DNA of 64,000 nt from Terrirubrum flagellatum (GCF_022059845.1 NZ_CP091851.1:1054001-1118000); one strand, 5' to 3'. Positions 1-9,087 are shown, counted from the stretch's first letter. The notes: generated from the sequence alone by a model not told the origin. Translations and numbers: made by a program.

Positions 1-897
1 GACAACGAAACCTCTTGGCATACGCTGAAGTGGAACCTGCGCAACGGCCTCTCGATGGCTTTGTCGGGACAGTCGAAGGTCGGTCACGATGTCGGTGGTT
101 TCACCGGACCGCGTCCAAGGCCTGAGCTTCTCTGCAGATGGGTCGAGATGATGGCGTTGCATCCGCGCGCGATCATGAATTCCTGGAAACCGGATGTCGC
201 GCCTGACTGGAGTGCGGCGACGGTGCCGTGGCTCTATCCGGATGTGCTCCCTCAGATCCGCGAGGCGCTGAATCTGCGCACGACATTCCTGCCGCTAATG
301 TACTCGCTGGCCTATCAGGCGCATCAGGACGGCTCGCCGATCATCCGGCCGCTCTTCTACGAATTCCCGGATGATCCGAGAGCCTATGAAGAGCATGATT
401 CCATGATGCTCGGGCCCGACGTGCTGTTCTCGCCGGTTGTCGAGGAAGGCGCACGCACGAAGACGACTTATTTGCCGAAAGGGCCGGCCGGCTGGATCGA
501 ATTCCATACCGGCGTGCTTCATCCCGCGGGATCGGAAGTCAGCGTCGGCGCCGAGCTCGGCAAGCCGCCGATCTTCATTCGCGTCGGCGCAGCGTTGGCG
601 CTCGCGAGCGCGACGCCCTTCGTGAAGCCTCATGATGCGCCTGCAAGGCTGCTTTATCTCGCGACGGCCGGAGAGAGCGGAACGGGCGAGGGGCGGCACT
701 TCGAGGACGACGGCTTGAGCTGGGGCCTTCGCAACGGCCAGTTCCTTGATCTTCGCGTTGCTCTGAGCTGGACCGGACGCATCGTCTCCGCGCGGCTCAG
801 CAGAGCCGGCGGTCAATGGCCGATTCCGACCGCGGGCGATTGGCGCGTCGTGACGCCGGGCAATTCGGGAGGCGTCGATCTGAAAATCGACGGATAG
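1..897 (+). CDS. GH31 family alpha-glycosidase, C-terminal part (5' truncated by window)
   Basis: The frame is open from base 1, so the gene starts upstream of the window; 298 residues are visible. The first residues (DNETSWHTLKWN) match the GH31 segment that carries the acid/base aspartate, usually seen as a GDN..W motif, and the GHDVGGF stretch near residue 29 is another GH31 hallmark. The all-beta C-terminal domains follow, ending at a TAG. GH31 enzymes hydrolyse alpha-glucosides or alpha-xylosides from the non-reducing end. No signal peptide can be judged because the N-terminus is missing. The visible part does not separate alpha-glucosidase from alpha-xylosidase. The fucosidases and GH39 enzyme downstream make a role in plant oligosaccharide breakdown plausible. 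Confidence 0.88.
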   Translation, partial: DNETSWHTLKWNLRNGLSMALSGQSKVGHDVGGFTGPRPRPELLCRWVEMMALHPRAIMNSWKPDVAPDWSAATVPWLYPDVLPQIREALNLRTTFLPLMYSLAYQAHQDGSPIIRPLFYEFPDDPRAYEEHDSMMLGPDVLFSPVVEEGARTKTTYLPKGPAGWIEFHTGVLHPAGSEVSVGAELGKPPIFIRVGAALALASATPFVKPHDAPARLLYLATAGESGTGEGRHFEDDGLSWGLRNGQFLDLRVALSWTGRIVSARLSRAGGQWPIPTAGDWRVVTPGNSGGVDLKIDG

Positions 898-1084
898 GGT
901 GCATGAGGGCGTCGGCCGTCGGGACGCGCCGCCGATCCACCGAACCCGCGCGATAATGGCGGCGGTCATGCGCGGATGACACGTCACGTCGTCGCAAAAA
1001 TCAGGGACGGCAGACTGTTCCCGCACGCGAATTATGCTCTGATCACGCCCGCCGCCGAGCGCGGAAAGGGGAGGATCACCGACG

Positions 1085-2683
1085 ATGCATGGCCGCCGCC
1101 CGACAATATTCTCCCGCCACGGCATGGTCGCCGCGGCCCATCCGCTCGCGGCTCAGGCAGGCGCGCGGCTCCTGATTCAGGGCGGCAACGCATTCGACGC
1201 CATCGCAGCGACGGCCGCAGCGCTGAATGTCGTCGAGCCCTTCATGTCGAGTCTCTCCGGCATGGGTTCGGCGACTTTATGGGTCGCCGCGGAAAGCCGC
1301 GTCCGCGTGCTGGATTTCGTGCCGCCGATCCAGAAGAGCTTCCCCGCCGCGCGATTTTCCAAGCGCGCCGATCTCGAACGCGGACCGCATGCGGTCGCGA
1401 TGCCTGGCAATCTTGCGGGATGGTGCGAACTGGCGTCGCACTATGGCCGCAAGCCGCTCAGCGAAATCCTCGCGCCGGCGATCGCTCTTGCGCGCGACGG
1501 CTTTGGCCTTTCCGAATTTGGCGTGGAAGAGTTCAACGGACAGGCGCCGCTGTTGAAGGCGTGGCCCGATCTCTATCCCGCTTTTGCCGCCAACTATCTG
1601 CCGGAGGGCGCGCCGGTGAAACTCGGTCAGGTTCTACGCCAGCCCGACCTCGCGCGCACGCTCAGCGAGATCGCGGTGAAGGGGCCCGATCATCTCTATC
1701 GCGGCGAGCTCGGCGAACGGATCGTAGCGCGTCTCAATGCGCTTGGCGGCACGATGACGATGGCCGATCTCGCAGCGGTGAAGCCGCGCTGGCGCGAGCC
1801 ACTCGTCGCCGATTATCGCGGCCTCGACATTCATGTGCCGCCTCCGACCTGCGAGGCGTTCCAGTTTCTGCTCAGTCTCAAGATCATCGAAGGCTTCGAT
1901 ATCGCGAAGTTGCCGAAGGATGGAGCCGAGCATCTCGATCTTGTCTGTCGCGCGATCCGGCTCGCGGCCGGCGTGAGAATCGCGAACAACAATCCATCGC
2001 CAGAGAAACTGGCGGAGATATTTTCAGAAACGTCGATTGCGAAGCTGCGCCGCCGTGTCGGCGATGGCGTTCCAATTGAAGGACCGACCGAACAATGGAC
2101 GCCTCAGCCGACGGAAGACCCCGCGCATACGACCTCTTTCTCGGCGGCGGATGCAGAGGGCAATCTCGTCTGCATCACCAACAGCCTCGGCAGCCCGTTC
2201 GGCAGCGGGGTGGTCGTGCCGGGCACAGGGCTCTGCCTCAACAATTTCCTCTATTGGGCGGATGTCCAGCCTGGCAGCCCGAACCGCTCGAAGCCTGGCG
2301 ATGAGTTGCCGATGTGCATGTCGCCAAGCATTTCCACTCGCGGCGGGAAGGCCGTCCTCGCGCTCGGCACGCCTGGCAGCTACGGCATCATGCAGACCCA
2401 GACGCAGGCCATGGTGCAGCATCTCGATTTCGGCCTGCCATTGCAGGAGGCGATCGAGGCGCCGCGTGCGCGGCTATGGGACGGTCGTTTTATTCAGGCG
2501 GAAAACCGCGTCGCGCCGGAGACGATCGCCGAGTTGCGCAAGCGCGGCCACGAGATCGAAGCCTTCGATGTCGGCTGGACGATGAAGTGCGGCGGCATGC
2601 AGGCGGTCGCAATCGACCCTGATACAGGCGTGATGACGGGCGCCGCCGATCCGCGACGAGACGGCTACGTCGTCGCGGTCTAA
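1085..2683 (+). CDS. Gamma-glutamyltransferase family hydrolase (Ggt-like)
   Basis: A 532-residue protein with the Ggt fold, made as one chain that normally cleaves itself into two subunits. The processing site is visible as HTTSFSAADAEGN, which puts the likely catalytic Thr at about residue 349. It is followed by the NSLGSPFGSG and GLCLNN segments typical of the family, then a PMCMSPSI stretch. Classical Ggt has TTH at the nucleophile; here it is TTS, as in many acylase or hydrolase-type relatives, so the substrate may not be glutathione. No obvious signal peptide is present (MHGRRPTIFSRHGMV), which suggests a cytoplasmic enzyme. A GGGGAGG-like ribosome site lies a few bases before the ATG. 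A short palindrome TGAC-AC-GTCA lies upstream at 977-986. The 188-base gap after the GH31 gene makes a separate transcript likely. Confidence 0.88.
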   Translation: MHGRRPTIFSRHGMVAAAHPLAAQAGARLLIQGGNAFDAIAATAAALNVVEPFMSSLSGMGSATLWVAAESRVRVLDFVPPIQKSFPAARFSKRADLERGPHAVAMPGNLAGWCELASHYGRKPLSEILAPAIALARDGFGLSEFGVEEFNGQAPLLKAWPDLYPAFAANYLPEGAPVKLGQVLRQPDLARTLSEIAVKGPDHLYRGELGERIVARLNALGGTMTMADLAAVKPRWREPLVADYRGLDIHVPPPTCEAFQFLLSLKIIEGFDIAKLPKDGAEHLDLVCRAIRLAAGVRIANNNPSPEKLAEIFSETSIAKLRRRVGDGVPIEGPTEQWTPQPTEDPAHTTSFSAADAEGNLVCITNSLGSPFGSGVVVPGTGLCLNNFLYWADVQPGSPNRSKPGDELPMCMSPSISTRGGKAVLALGTPGSYGIMQTQTQAMVQHLDFGLPLQEAIEAPRARLWDGRFIQAENRVAPETIAELRKRGHEIEAFDVGWTMKCGGMQAVAIDPDTGVMTGAADPRRDGYVVAV

Positions 2684-2703
2684 CGGCGCCAGCGCGGAGG
2701 CTT

Positions 2704-3888
2704 CTATTGCAGGTCTGAAAACGCCTTCTTCAGGCGTCCGGCGGCTTGGGCGACGATGGCGCGCGGCGTCGCCAGATTGAAGCGCATGAAATTGCCGCCG
2801 CCGAGGCCGAAGCTTGAGCCGTGGTTCGCTGCGATCTTCGCCTGCTTCTCGATGCGCGCGATGAATTCAGACGGCTCCATGCCCGTGCCGGAGAAATCGA
2901 CCCAACCGAGGTAGGTGGCTTCCAGCGGCATCGAGCGCAGCCCCGGAATTGAATTTACGGCGTCGTCAAACGCGCGCCGGTTGCCGTCGAGATAGGTGGT
3001 CAGGGCATCGACCCAGGCCGCGCCTTGGGGACTATAGGCGGCGGTCGCCATGGCGATGCCGAAGGAATTCGGCGAGATGCCCATGGCGTTCATGCGCGCT
3101 CGAAACGCCGCGCGCAGTTTTTCATCGGGAATGATGACGTTGCCGACATGGCAGCCGGCCATGTTGAAGGTCTTGGTCGTTGCGGTCATCATGACGAGAC
3201 GATCCATGATCTCCGGCGCCGCCACGGCCATCGCGGTGTGTTTGGCGCCAGGCAAGACGAGATCATGATGGATCTCGTCCGAGACGAGGATCAGGTTATG
3301 ACGCCGGCAGAAATCCGCGATGGCGCGCAACTCGTCGCGAGTCCAGACCCGCCCGCCGGGATTGTGCGGCGAGCAGAGAATGAACATCTTTTCCGCGCCG
3401 GTCATCTGCGCGTCCCAGCGCGCGATGTCGAGAACGTAGCGGCCGTCCTCAAGCGCGAGAGGGCATTCAACGACGCGTCGATCCGCAGATCTGATGATGC
3501 GGGAGAAGGCGTGATAGACCGGCGTCGTAAGTACGACGCTGTCGCCGGGCTTCGTGTAGGCGTCAATGCACAGCGCCGTGCCGTTCACCAGCCCATGGGT
3601 GGTGAAGATCGAGTCCGGCGCGACATCCCAGCCGTGGCGGTTCTTCATCCACCAGCAGATGGCGTCGCGATTGGCCTTGTCGTCGCCGAAGTAGCCATAG
3701 ACGCCATGCGCGGCCATTGCGTCGACCGCCGTCTGCACGCAGGCCGGCGGCCGGAAATCCATGTCCGCCACCCACATGGCGATGCCGTCGGATGGCGACA
3801 CCCCGAAGTTGGCCTCCATCATGTCCCATTTCGCCGAATGCGTGCCGCGGCGCTCGATCTGTTCGTCGAAGTCAGGGGTATTGGTCAT
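2704..3888 (-). CDS. MalY/PatB-type PLP-dependent C-S lyase / aminotransferase
   Basis: A 394-residue fold-type I PLP enzyme. The motifs are in the usual order: WVADMDF near residue 40, SPHNPGGR near 173 (Asn for PLP), SDEIHHD near 203 (Asp for the PLP ring), the Schiff-base lysine K239 in TTKTFNMAG, and the carboxylate-binding Arg in NFMRFN near 369. The WVADMDF and DEIHHDL stretches are typical of the MalY/PatB branch (cystathionine beta-lyase or related beta C-S lyase) rather than of plain aspartate aminotransferases. The ATG at 3888 is chosen because AGAGGA precedes it at good spacing; an open upstream extension of 39 residues looks non-coding. It converges on the Ggt-like gene with only 20 bases between stops. 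Reaction class is probable, substrate unknown. Confidence 0.87.
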   Translation of the reverse strand: MTNTPDFDEQIERRGTHSAKWDMMEANFGVSPSDGIAMWVADMDFRPPACVQTAVDAMAAHGVYGYFGDDKANRDAICWWMKNRHGWDVAPDSIFTTHGLVNGTALCIDAYTKPGDSVVLTTPVYHAFSRIIRSADRRVVECPLALEDGRYVLDIARWDAQMTGAEKMFILCSPHNPGGRVWTRDELRAIADFCRRHNLILVSDEIHHDLVLPGAKHTAMAVAAPEIMDRLVMMTATTKTFNMAGCHVGNVIIPDEKLRAAFRARMNAMGISPNSFGIAMATAAYSPQGAAWVDALTTYLDGNRRAFDDAVNSIPGLRSMPLEATYLGWVDFSGTGMEPSEFIARIEKQAKIAANHGSSFGLGGGNFMRFNLATPRAIVAQAAGRLKKAFSDLQ

Positions 3889-4031
3889 TTCAGTCCTCTG
3901 TAACGGGCGGTTCGGAGCAGGCCGGACGGTGGGGATGGAATGCCGTGTTTGCCGGTTGAGCGCCAGCTTCAGTCGCGAAGGTGAGGTATTCCTGATCGGG
4001 CTCACTCACGCTCAGACGGCGGCGGTCCCAC

Positions 4032-4520
4032 TCAGGCGAGCGCCGAGAGCGAGATCGTTCGCTTGATGATGCTGCGCATGGCGAAGCTCGAATGGACGCG
4101 CGCCACGCCGGGGAGGCGGGACAGGTGCGTCTTGTGGATGCGCTCGAAATCCGCGATGTCGCGGGCCTGCACCTGCAGGAGATAGTCGTCGGCGCCAGAC
4201 ATGAGGTGGCAGGCGACGACGTCAGGACATTTCGCGACCTCCATCTCGAACGCCTTTAGCGCCTCCTCGCTTTGCCGCTCAAGCGCGATGAGCACGATTA
4301 CCGTCAGAGAAAATCCCAGCAATCCCGCGTCGATCTCGGGCGCATAGCCGCGCAGCACGCCGGCCTTCTCAAGATGCGCCAGACGACGCGCGCAGGCGGT
4401 CGGGGAGAGCCCGATGCGCTCCGACAATTCAACGTGGCTGAGGCGCGCATCGCGGCACAATTCGCGCAGCAATTTGCGATCGAGTCCATCGAGCTGAGCA
4501 TGATTCCGGTCATCGGCCAT
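4032..4520 (-). CDS. Lrp/AsnC family transcriptional regulator
   Basis: A 162-residue regulator. An N-terminal winged helix-turn-helix (about residues 10-60, LDGLDRKLLRELCRDARLS and GLSPTACARRLAHLEKAG) is followed by a RAM/AsnC ligand-binding domain containing the family GADDYLLQV motif near residue 108. Lrp-type proteins form octamers or dimers of dimers and respond to amino acids. It is divergent from the alanine dehydrogenase gene at 4680 with a 159-base spacer. By family precedent it probably controls that gene in response to alanine. This pairing is the standard argument for an AldR-like role, but no direct proof is visible. Confidence 0.93.
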   Translation of the reverse strand: MADDRNHAQLDGLDRKLLRELCRDARLSHVELSERIGLSPTACARRLAHLEKAGVLRGYAPEIDAGLLGFSLTVIVLIALERQSEEALKAFEMEVAKCPDVVACHLMSGADDYLLQVQARDIADFERIHKTHLSRLPGVARVHSSFAMRSIIKRTISLSALA

Positions 4521-4643
4521 GGCTGAGCCTATTTCGCAGGGGCGCAGGTTTCAATCGCGTAAGCGACATACAGTGGTGGAATCCTGCAAATGGTTAGGAA
4601 TGCTTGCTTCTAAACGCCGGGAAATAACGGTCGTCTCCGACGA

Positions 4644-4661
4644 TGCTGGTTGCGACCAGCA
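4644..4661. promoter_or_regulatory. Perfect inverted repeat in the ald leader
   Basis: TGCTGGT-TGCG-ACCAGCA is a perfect 7-bp dyad with a 4-base loop, ending six bases before the GGGAGGAGG ribosome site of alanine dehydrogenase. It could be an operator for the divergent Lrp-type regulator or a stem-loop in the ald leader RNA. Which of the two cannot be told from sequence alone. Confidence 0.45.
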
Positions 4662-4679
4662 AGCCGGGAGGAGGGGCGC

Positions 4680-5795
4680 ATGCGCATCGGAACGCCGAAG
4701 GAGATCAAGAATCACGAATACCGTGTCGGGCTCGTTCCAGCCTCAGTAATGGAGCTGACGCGCGCGGGGCATGAGGTTCTGATCGAGAAAGGCGCAGGGC
4801 TCGGGGCCGGTGTCAGCGACGCCGAGTATGAGGCCGCCGGCGCAAAGATCGCCCCTGACGCTGCGGCTGTCTTCAGCGACGCCGAGATGATCATCAAGGT
4901 CAAGGAGCCGCAGGCGGAAGAGCGTGCGCGGCTGCGGCGCGGGCAGATATTGTTCACCTACCTCCATCTTGCGCCTGACGTCGCACAGACGCGTGACCTC
5001 ATGAAGTCTGGCGCGACCTGCATCGCCTACGAGACCGTGACGTCACAAGACGGGGGCCTCCCGTTGCTGGCGCCCATGTCAGAAGTCGCCGGCCGGCTGT
5101 CGCCGCAGGTCGGCGCGACCGCCCTGCAGAAGGAGCATGGCGGCCGTGGCGTGCTTCTCGGCGGCGTGCCGGGCGTTGCGCCCGCCGACGTCGTCATTCT
5201 CGGCGGAGGTGTTTCCGGCTCGCATGCGACGGCGATCGCGCTCGGCATGGGCGCGAGCGTCACTGTGATCGACCGCTCGCATGCCGCGCTTCGCCGTCTG
5301 TCGGCGCAATTCGGCGGCGCGGCGCGGACACTGTTCTCGACGGCGGCCACGATCGCCGACCATGTCGCGAATGCCGATCTCGTAATTGGCGCGGTGCTCA
5401 TCCCCGGCGCCGCCGCGCCGAAACTCGTGACGCGCGCGATGCTGGCGACCATGAGGCCGGGCTCGGTGATCGTCGACGTCGCCATCGATCAGGGCGGCTG
5501 CTGCGAGACCTCGCACGCCACGACCCACGCTGATCCCACCTATGTCGTCGATGGCGTCGTGCATTACTGTGTCGCCAACATGCCGGGCGCCGTCGCGCGC
5601 ACCTCGACGTTCGCGCTGAACAACGCGACCTTGCCGTTCGCTCTCGCGATTGCAAATAAGGGCTGGCGTCGCGCGCTGCTGGAAGACGCGCATCTGCGCA
5701 ATGGACTCAACGTCCATGACGGCGCGCTGACCTGCAAGCCGGTTGCGGAGGCGCAAGGCCTGTCCTTCACGCCTCCTGAAAAGCTGGCGGCCTAA
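4680..5795 (+). CDS. ald: Alanine dehydrogenase
   Basis: A 371-residue protein, the usual length for alanine dehydrogenase, which oxidatively deaminates L-alanine to pyruvate and ammonia with NAD+ (reversible). The N-terminus MRIGTPKEIKNHEYRVGL is nearly diagnostic; Arg15 and a lysine in KVKEPQ (about 74-76) match the substrate-binding residues. TYLHLA near residue 96 carries the catalytic His. The Rossmann motif VVILGGGVSGSHA starts at about 171, and DVAIDQGG near 268 carries the catalytic Asp. The ATG at 4680 is chosen over an upstream start because GGGAGGAGG lies directly before it. The gene is divergent from the Lrp-type regulator and converges on the CUT1 importer. Confidence 0.96.
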   Translation: MRIGTPKEIKNHEYRVGLVPASVMELTRAGHEVLIEKGAGLGAGVSDAEYEAAGAKIAPDAAAVFSDAEMIIKVKEPQAEERARLRRGQILFTYLHLAPDVAQTRDLMKSGATCIAYETVTSQDGGLPLLAPMSEVAGRLSPQVGATALQKEHGGRGVLLGGVPGVAPADVVILGGGVSGSHATAIALGMGASVTVIDRSHAALRRLSAQFGGAARTLFSTAATIADHVANADLVIGAVLIPGAAAPKLVTRAMLATMRPGSVIVDVAIDQGGCCETSHATTHADPTYVVDGVVHYCVANMPGAVARTSTFALNNATLPFALAIANKGWRRALLEDAHLRNGLNVHDGALTCKPVAEAQGLSFTPPEKLAA

Positions 5796-5812
5796 GTCAG
5801 GCTGCGAGGCAG

Positions 5813-5833
5813 GGCGGGCGAGCTTCGCCCGCC
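5813..5833. terminator. Bidirectional hairpin between ald and the CUT1 operon
   Basis: GGCGGGCGA-GCT-TCGCCCGCC forms a 9-bp perfect GC-rich stem with a 3-base loop, in the 51-base gap between two convergent genes. It has no long T-run, but position and strength support a shared terminator. Confidence 0.65.
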
Positions 5834-5846
5834 TCGATATTTCAAC

Positions 5847-6728
5847 TTAGCCCTTGAGACCTGTCGTCGCGATGCCGTCGATCAATCGCTTCTGGAAGAA
5901 GAGGAAGACGATCAGCAGGGGAACAAGCGACAGCAGCGACATGGCCAGCAGCGGCCCCCATGAGCTCTGACCTGTCGTGGACATCATCAAACGCAATCCC
6001 TGCGGCACGGTGTAGAGGCCGATGTCGCTGAGATAGACCAGAGGCGTCAGGAAATCCTCATAGGTCCAGACGAAGGTGAAGATCGCAGTCGCGATGAGGG
6101 CCGGACGCATGAGCGGAAAGATGATCATGCGGTAAATCATGAAGGTCGACGCGCCATCGATCAGCGCAGCCTCGTCGATCTCGCGCGGAATGCCGCGGAT
6201 GAACTGGATCATCAGGAACACGAAGAATGCGTCGACCGCTAGCAGCTTCGGCGCAATCAGCGGCATGAAGGTGTTCACCCAGCCAAGCTTGTGAAAGAGG
6301 ATATATTGCGGGATCAGCGTTGCGTGATGCGGCAGCATGATGGTGCCCATCATCAACGCGAACCAGAACGGCTTGAAGCGGAAGTCGATGCGCGCGAAAG
6401 CGAAGGCGACGAGCGAGCAGGCGAAGACGTTTCCGATCACGGCCGCGGTCGAGACGACGAGGGAGTTCCTGAAGAAGGTCCCGAACGATACGGCCGCGCC
6501 CTGCCATCCCCTGATATAGTTCTGGAACTGGATCTGGCTCGGCCAGAAGCTCGCATTCGAGAAGATTTCCGTGTCCGTTTTGAGTGAGCTCACGAACAAC
6601 CAGACCAGCGGGTAGATCATCAAAAGCGCGCCGGCGATGAGCACGCTATGAATCGCAAGCGCCGCGAGAAGGTCGCGCTGCGCCTTGCTGCGCCGCTGTG
6701 GCGCGAAGGCTTCGTCAGCGATCGCCAT
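5847..6728 (-). CDS. CUT1 sugar ABC transporter permease (MalG-type)
   Basis: A 293-residue inner-membrane permease with about six hydrophobic segments. It contains the EAA loop that contacts the ATPase (IDEAALIDGASTFMIYRMIIFPLMRPA, about residues 190-215) and the C-terminal GLKG tail found in MalG-like proteins. The start at 6728 (MAIADEAFAPQ) is chosen because it overlaps the end of the upstream permease by 14 bases; the open frame upstream is arginine/proline-rich and looks non-coding. It is the last gene of the SBP-permease-permease operon 8968-5847. No ATP-binding subunit lies in this operon. Confidence 0.93.
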   Translation of the reverse strand: MAIADEAFAPQRRSKAQRDLLAALAIHSVLIAGALLMIYPLVWLFVSSLKTDTEIFSNASFWPSQIQFQNYIRGWQGAAVSFGTFFRNSLVVSTAAVIGNVFACSLVAFAFARIDFRFKPFWFALMMGTIMLPHHATLIPQYILFHKLGWVNTFMPLIAPKLLAVDAFFVFLMIQFIRGIPREIDEAALIDGASTFMIYRMIIFPLMRPALIATAIFTFVWTYEDFLTPLVYLSDIGLYTVPQGLRLMMSTTGQSSWGPLLAMSLLSLVPLLIVFLFFQKRLIDGIATTGLKG

Positions 6729-7656
6729 AATGCACCCAGTAGCGCGAGCTGATGAAGGTGAACGCGGTCGCCGTGGCGATGATGCCGACCAGCGCCCAGG
6801 CCATCGCCGAGGCATAGCCCATGCGAAAATGGGAGAAGCCTTCTTCATAGAGATAGAGCGTGTAAAACAGCGTCGAATCGTCCGGGCCCCCGGTGCCGTT
6901 GCTGATGATGAACGAGGGCGTGAAAGCCTGGAACGCGCTGATCATCTGCATCACGAGGTTGAAGAAGATGATCGGTGTGAGGAGAGGCAGCGTCACGGTT
7001 CGGAATGTCGCGAAGCGGCCGGCGCCGTCGATATCGGCTGCGTCATAGAGTTCCGGCGGAATCTGCTTTAGCCCAGCCAGAAAGATCACCGCCGGAGAAC
7101 CAAACTGCCAGACGGCGAGCGCAACGATGGTGGAGAGCGCATAGTCAGGATTCGAAATCCAGCTTGGGCCGTCGATCCCGAACCAGAGCAGCATATCGTT
7201 GACGACGCCGTCATAGGCGAAAATCTTGCGCCACATCACCGCGACCGCGACGCTGCCGCCCAGCAGGGAGGGCAGATAGTAGATCGCGCGATAGAGCCCA
7301 ACGCCCGAAATGTTGCGGTTGAGGAGCAGTGCGACGGCGAGCGCAAAAGCGAGCTTCAGCGGCACCGACGTCACGACATAGGCGAGCGTGACGCCAAGCG
7401 CCGTGCGATAGCGCGGGTCGTCGAAAATGAGCCGCTTGTAGTTCTCAAGCCCCACCCAGGCAGGTTCGTTGAACAGGCTGAAATCGGTGAAGGAGAAATA
7501 GAGCGAGGCGAGGATCGGCCCGCCAGTGAGGCAGAAGAAGCCGATCAGCCAAGGCGACAGGAAGAGATAGCCATCGCGATTGCGGCGCGCCACGGATGCG
7601 CCGCTTGCAGCCTTTGCGGCTGCGCGCGCCGGAGCTGCGAGAGCGGCTGCGCTCAT
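6715..7656 (-). CDS. CUT1 sugar ABC transporter permease (MalF-type)
   Basis: A 313-residue permease. After a cytoplasmic N-terminus rich in Ala and Arg, a first membrane segment (LFLSPWLIGFFCLTGGPILA) is followed by FTDFSLFNEPAWVGLENYKRL, the periplasmic segment typical of MalF/UgpA-like proteins. The EAA-type loop is YDAADIDGAGRFATFRTVTLPLLTP, about residues 210-235. It lies 25 bases downstream of the binding-protein gene and overlaps the second permease by 14 bases, so the two permeases are probably translationally coupled and form the heterodimeric channel. Confidence 0.93.
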   Translation of the reverse strand: MSAAALAAPARAAAKAASGASVARRNRDGYLFLSPWLIGFFCLTGGPILASLYFSFTDFSLFNEPAWVGLENYKRLIFDDPRYRTALGVTLAYVVTSVPLKLAFALAVALLLNRNISGVGLYRAIYYLPSLLGGSVAVAVMWRKIFAYDGVVNDMLLWFGIDGPSWISNPDYALSTIVALAVWQFGSPAVIFLAGLKQIPPELYDAADIDGAGRFATFRTVTLPLLTPIIFFNLVMQMISAFQAFTPSFIISNGTGGPDDSTLFYTLYLYEEGFSHFRMGYASAMAWALVGIIATATAFTFISSRYWVHYGDR

Positions 7657-7681
7657 GAATGGATTCCCGCGGTGGGAAGCG

Positions 7682-8968
7682 TCACGCCTTCAACCTCTTC
7701 TCTGCCTCCTCGATAAATTGCGCCGCAGCGTCCTGCGGTTTCAGACGGCCGAACGCGACGGCCTCGTTCATGCGCCGGAGCATGTTCGACATGCCGACGA
7801 CTCCGGGCGAACGCGGCGCCGCCTCCTGTTGCTGCAAGAGGCCGATATAGGCGACGATCTTGGCGTCGACGGGATTGCCGGTCGCGACCAGCATATCGCG
7901 CGTCGCCTTGGAGCAGGGGATCATGCCGCTGCCGAGATAGCGCAGCTTCACACCTTCGTGATCGCGATGCAGGTAGCGGACGACGTCGACCATGCGATCG
8001 ACATGGGGCGACTTCGCCGACAGCCCTGTCGAATTGCCGGCATAGACATAATGGTTCTGCTTCATCGTCCCGCCGTCGAAGCCGTTTGGCAGCATCTGCA
8101 GGAAGAGCTCGGAGTTCGTCACCATTGTCTGGATGCCAGCGAACTTGTCGGTGAGCGCCGCCGTCATCGCCGCGCGGCCATGCGTCACGAGGAATGTGGT
8201 GATGTCGCTGCCATTGACGCTCGCCTGAATGTCGGCCGGCGGAACGCCTCCTGATTTGCGCAAGCGATCCCAGTAGGCGAACCACTCCGCGAGATCGGCA
8301 GACTGGAAGCCGATCTTGCGGTCGGGCGTGAAAAGCGTCTTGCCCATGCCGCGCATGAAGAGATCACACGGGATGTAATTCGAGCCGGAATCCTCCATGC
8401 CCCAGAAACGTGGACCGTTCGCCTTTGTGAGATCGACCGAGATCTTCGCGAGTTGCTCCCAGGTCCACATCTGATTGGGCTGCGCGACGCCAGCCTTCTT
8501 GAAGGAGTCGGCGCGACAGACGAGCGCGGGACCAATCGCATCATTTGGAAAAGCGAAAAGCTGGCCGTTCACAGTCGCGGCCTTCACGGCGCCCTGCACA
8601 TAATCAGAGAGATCGATCGGGTTGGGCGTATAAGATGTGAGCGGACGCAGCACGCCGCGGCGCGCATATTCGTCGACGATGTCGACATTGCAACTGAACA
8701 TATCAGGCGCGTTGCCGCCCGATGTTTCGGTCGCCAGCTTGTCGATGAATGAACTGAAATTCGTAAATTCGGGAACGATATCGACGCCGGGGTTGATCGC
8801 CTTGTAGCGATTGAGCGCAGCGAGGAGCTGCTTCAGTTCGCCTTCGGATTGAACGAAGCCGGCATAACGAATGCGCTGCGCGGTCTGCGCGCGGACGAGC
8901 GCGGGGGCGGCCAAGGCGGCAAGGGCCGTGACTTTGAGAATCTGACGCCTGGTGCGGTTGAGGTTCAT
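7682..8968 (-). CDS. CUT1 sugar ABC transporter substrate-binding protein
   Basis: A 428-residue family-1 solute-binding protein. The N-terminus has a twin-arginine type signal (RTRRQILKVTALAALAAPALVRAQ), so export by Tat is likely. The mature part has the usual cluster of motifs, such as a GGNAPDMF stretch near residue 83. A late ATGNPVDAKIVAYIG segment is followed by a C-terminal EAEKRLKA helix. It is first in the operon, 119 bases from the divergent LacI gene, with LacI-like operator sites in that gap. Its ligand is presumably the carbohydrate catabolised by the divergent dehydrogenase/isomerase operon; identity is unknown. Confidence 0.92.
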   Translation of the reverse strand: MNLNRTRRQILKVTALAALAAPALVRAQTAQRIRYAGFVQSEGELKQLLAALNRYKAINPGVDIVPEFTNFSSFIDKLATETSGGNAPDMFSCNVDIVDEYARRGVLRPLTSYTPNPIDLSDYVQGAVKAATVNGQLFAFPNDAIGPALVCRADSFKKAGVAQPNQMWTWEQLAKISVDLTKANGPRFWGMEDSGSNYIPCDLFMRGMGKTLFTPDRKIGFQSADLAEWFAYWDRLRKSGGVPPADIQASVNGSDITTFLVTHGRAAMTAALTDKFAGIQTMVTNSELFLQMLPNGFDGGTMKQNHYVYAGNSTGLSAKSPHVDRMVDVVRYLHRDHEGVKLRYLGSGMIPCSKATRDMLVATGNPVDAKIVAYIGLLQQQEAAPRSPGVVGMSNMLRRMNEAVAFGRLKPQDAAAQFIEEAEKRLKA

Positions 8969-9009
8969 CGCGCTTCGTCCCGGTCAGAATGGAGTCTCAT
9001 GCTCCTATT

Positions 9010-9023
9010 TGTAAAACGTTACA
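9010..9023. promoter_or_regulatory. LacI-type operator candidate 1 (CUT1/LacI divergon)
   Basis: TGTAAAACGTTACA is a near-palindrome centred on an AACGTT-like core, which resembles operators of LacI/GalR regulators. It sits 42 bases upstream of the binding-protein start on the minus strand. A related sequence, TGTAACGGTTTACT, lies 111 bp away (centre to centre) at 9121-9134. Confidence 0.6.
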
Positions 9024-9087
9024 CATGCGCGGTCACTGTTGTCAAATGCGTGCGGCGCAACGAAATAAGACCGAGTGAGATTCAGTA

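Noticed and set aside
976-2079. A 367-residue plus-strand frame overlapping the start of the Ggt-like gene
   Set aside because: Arginine- and serine-rich shadow of the Ggt-like gene in another frame, with no recognisable motifs.
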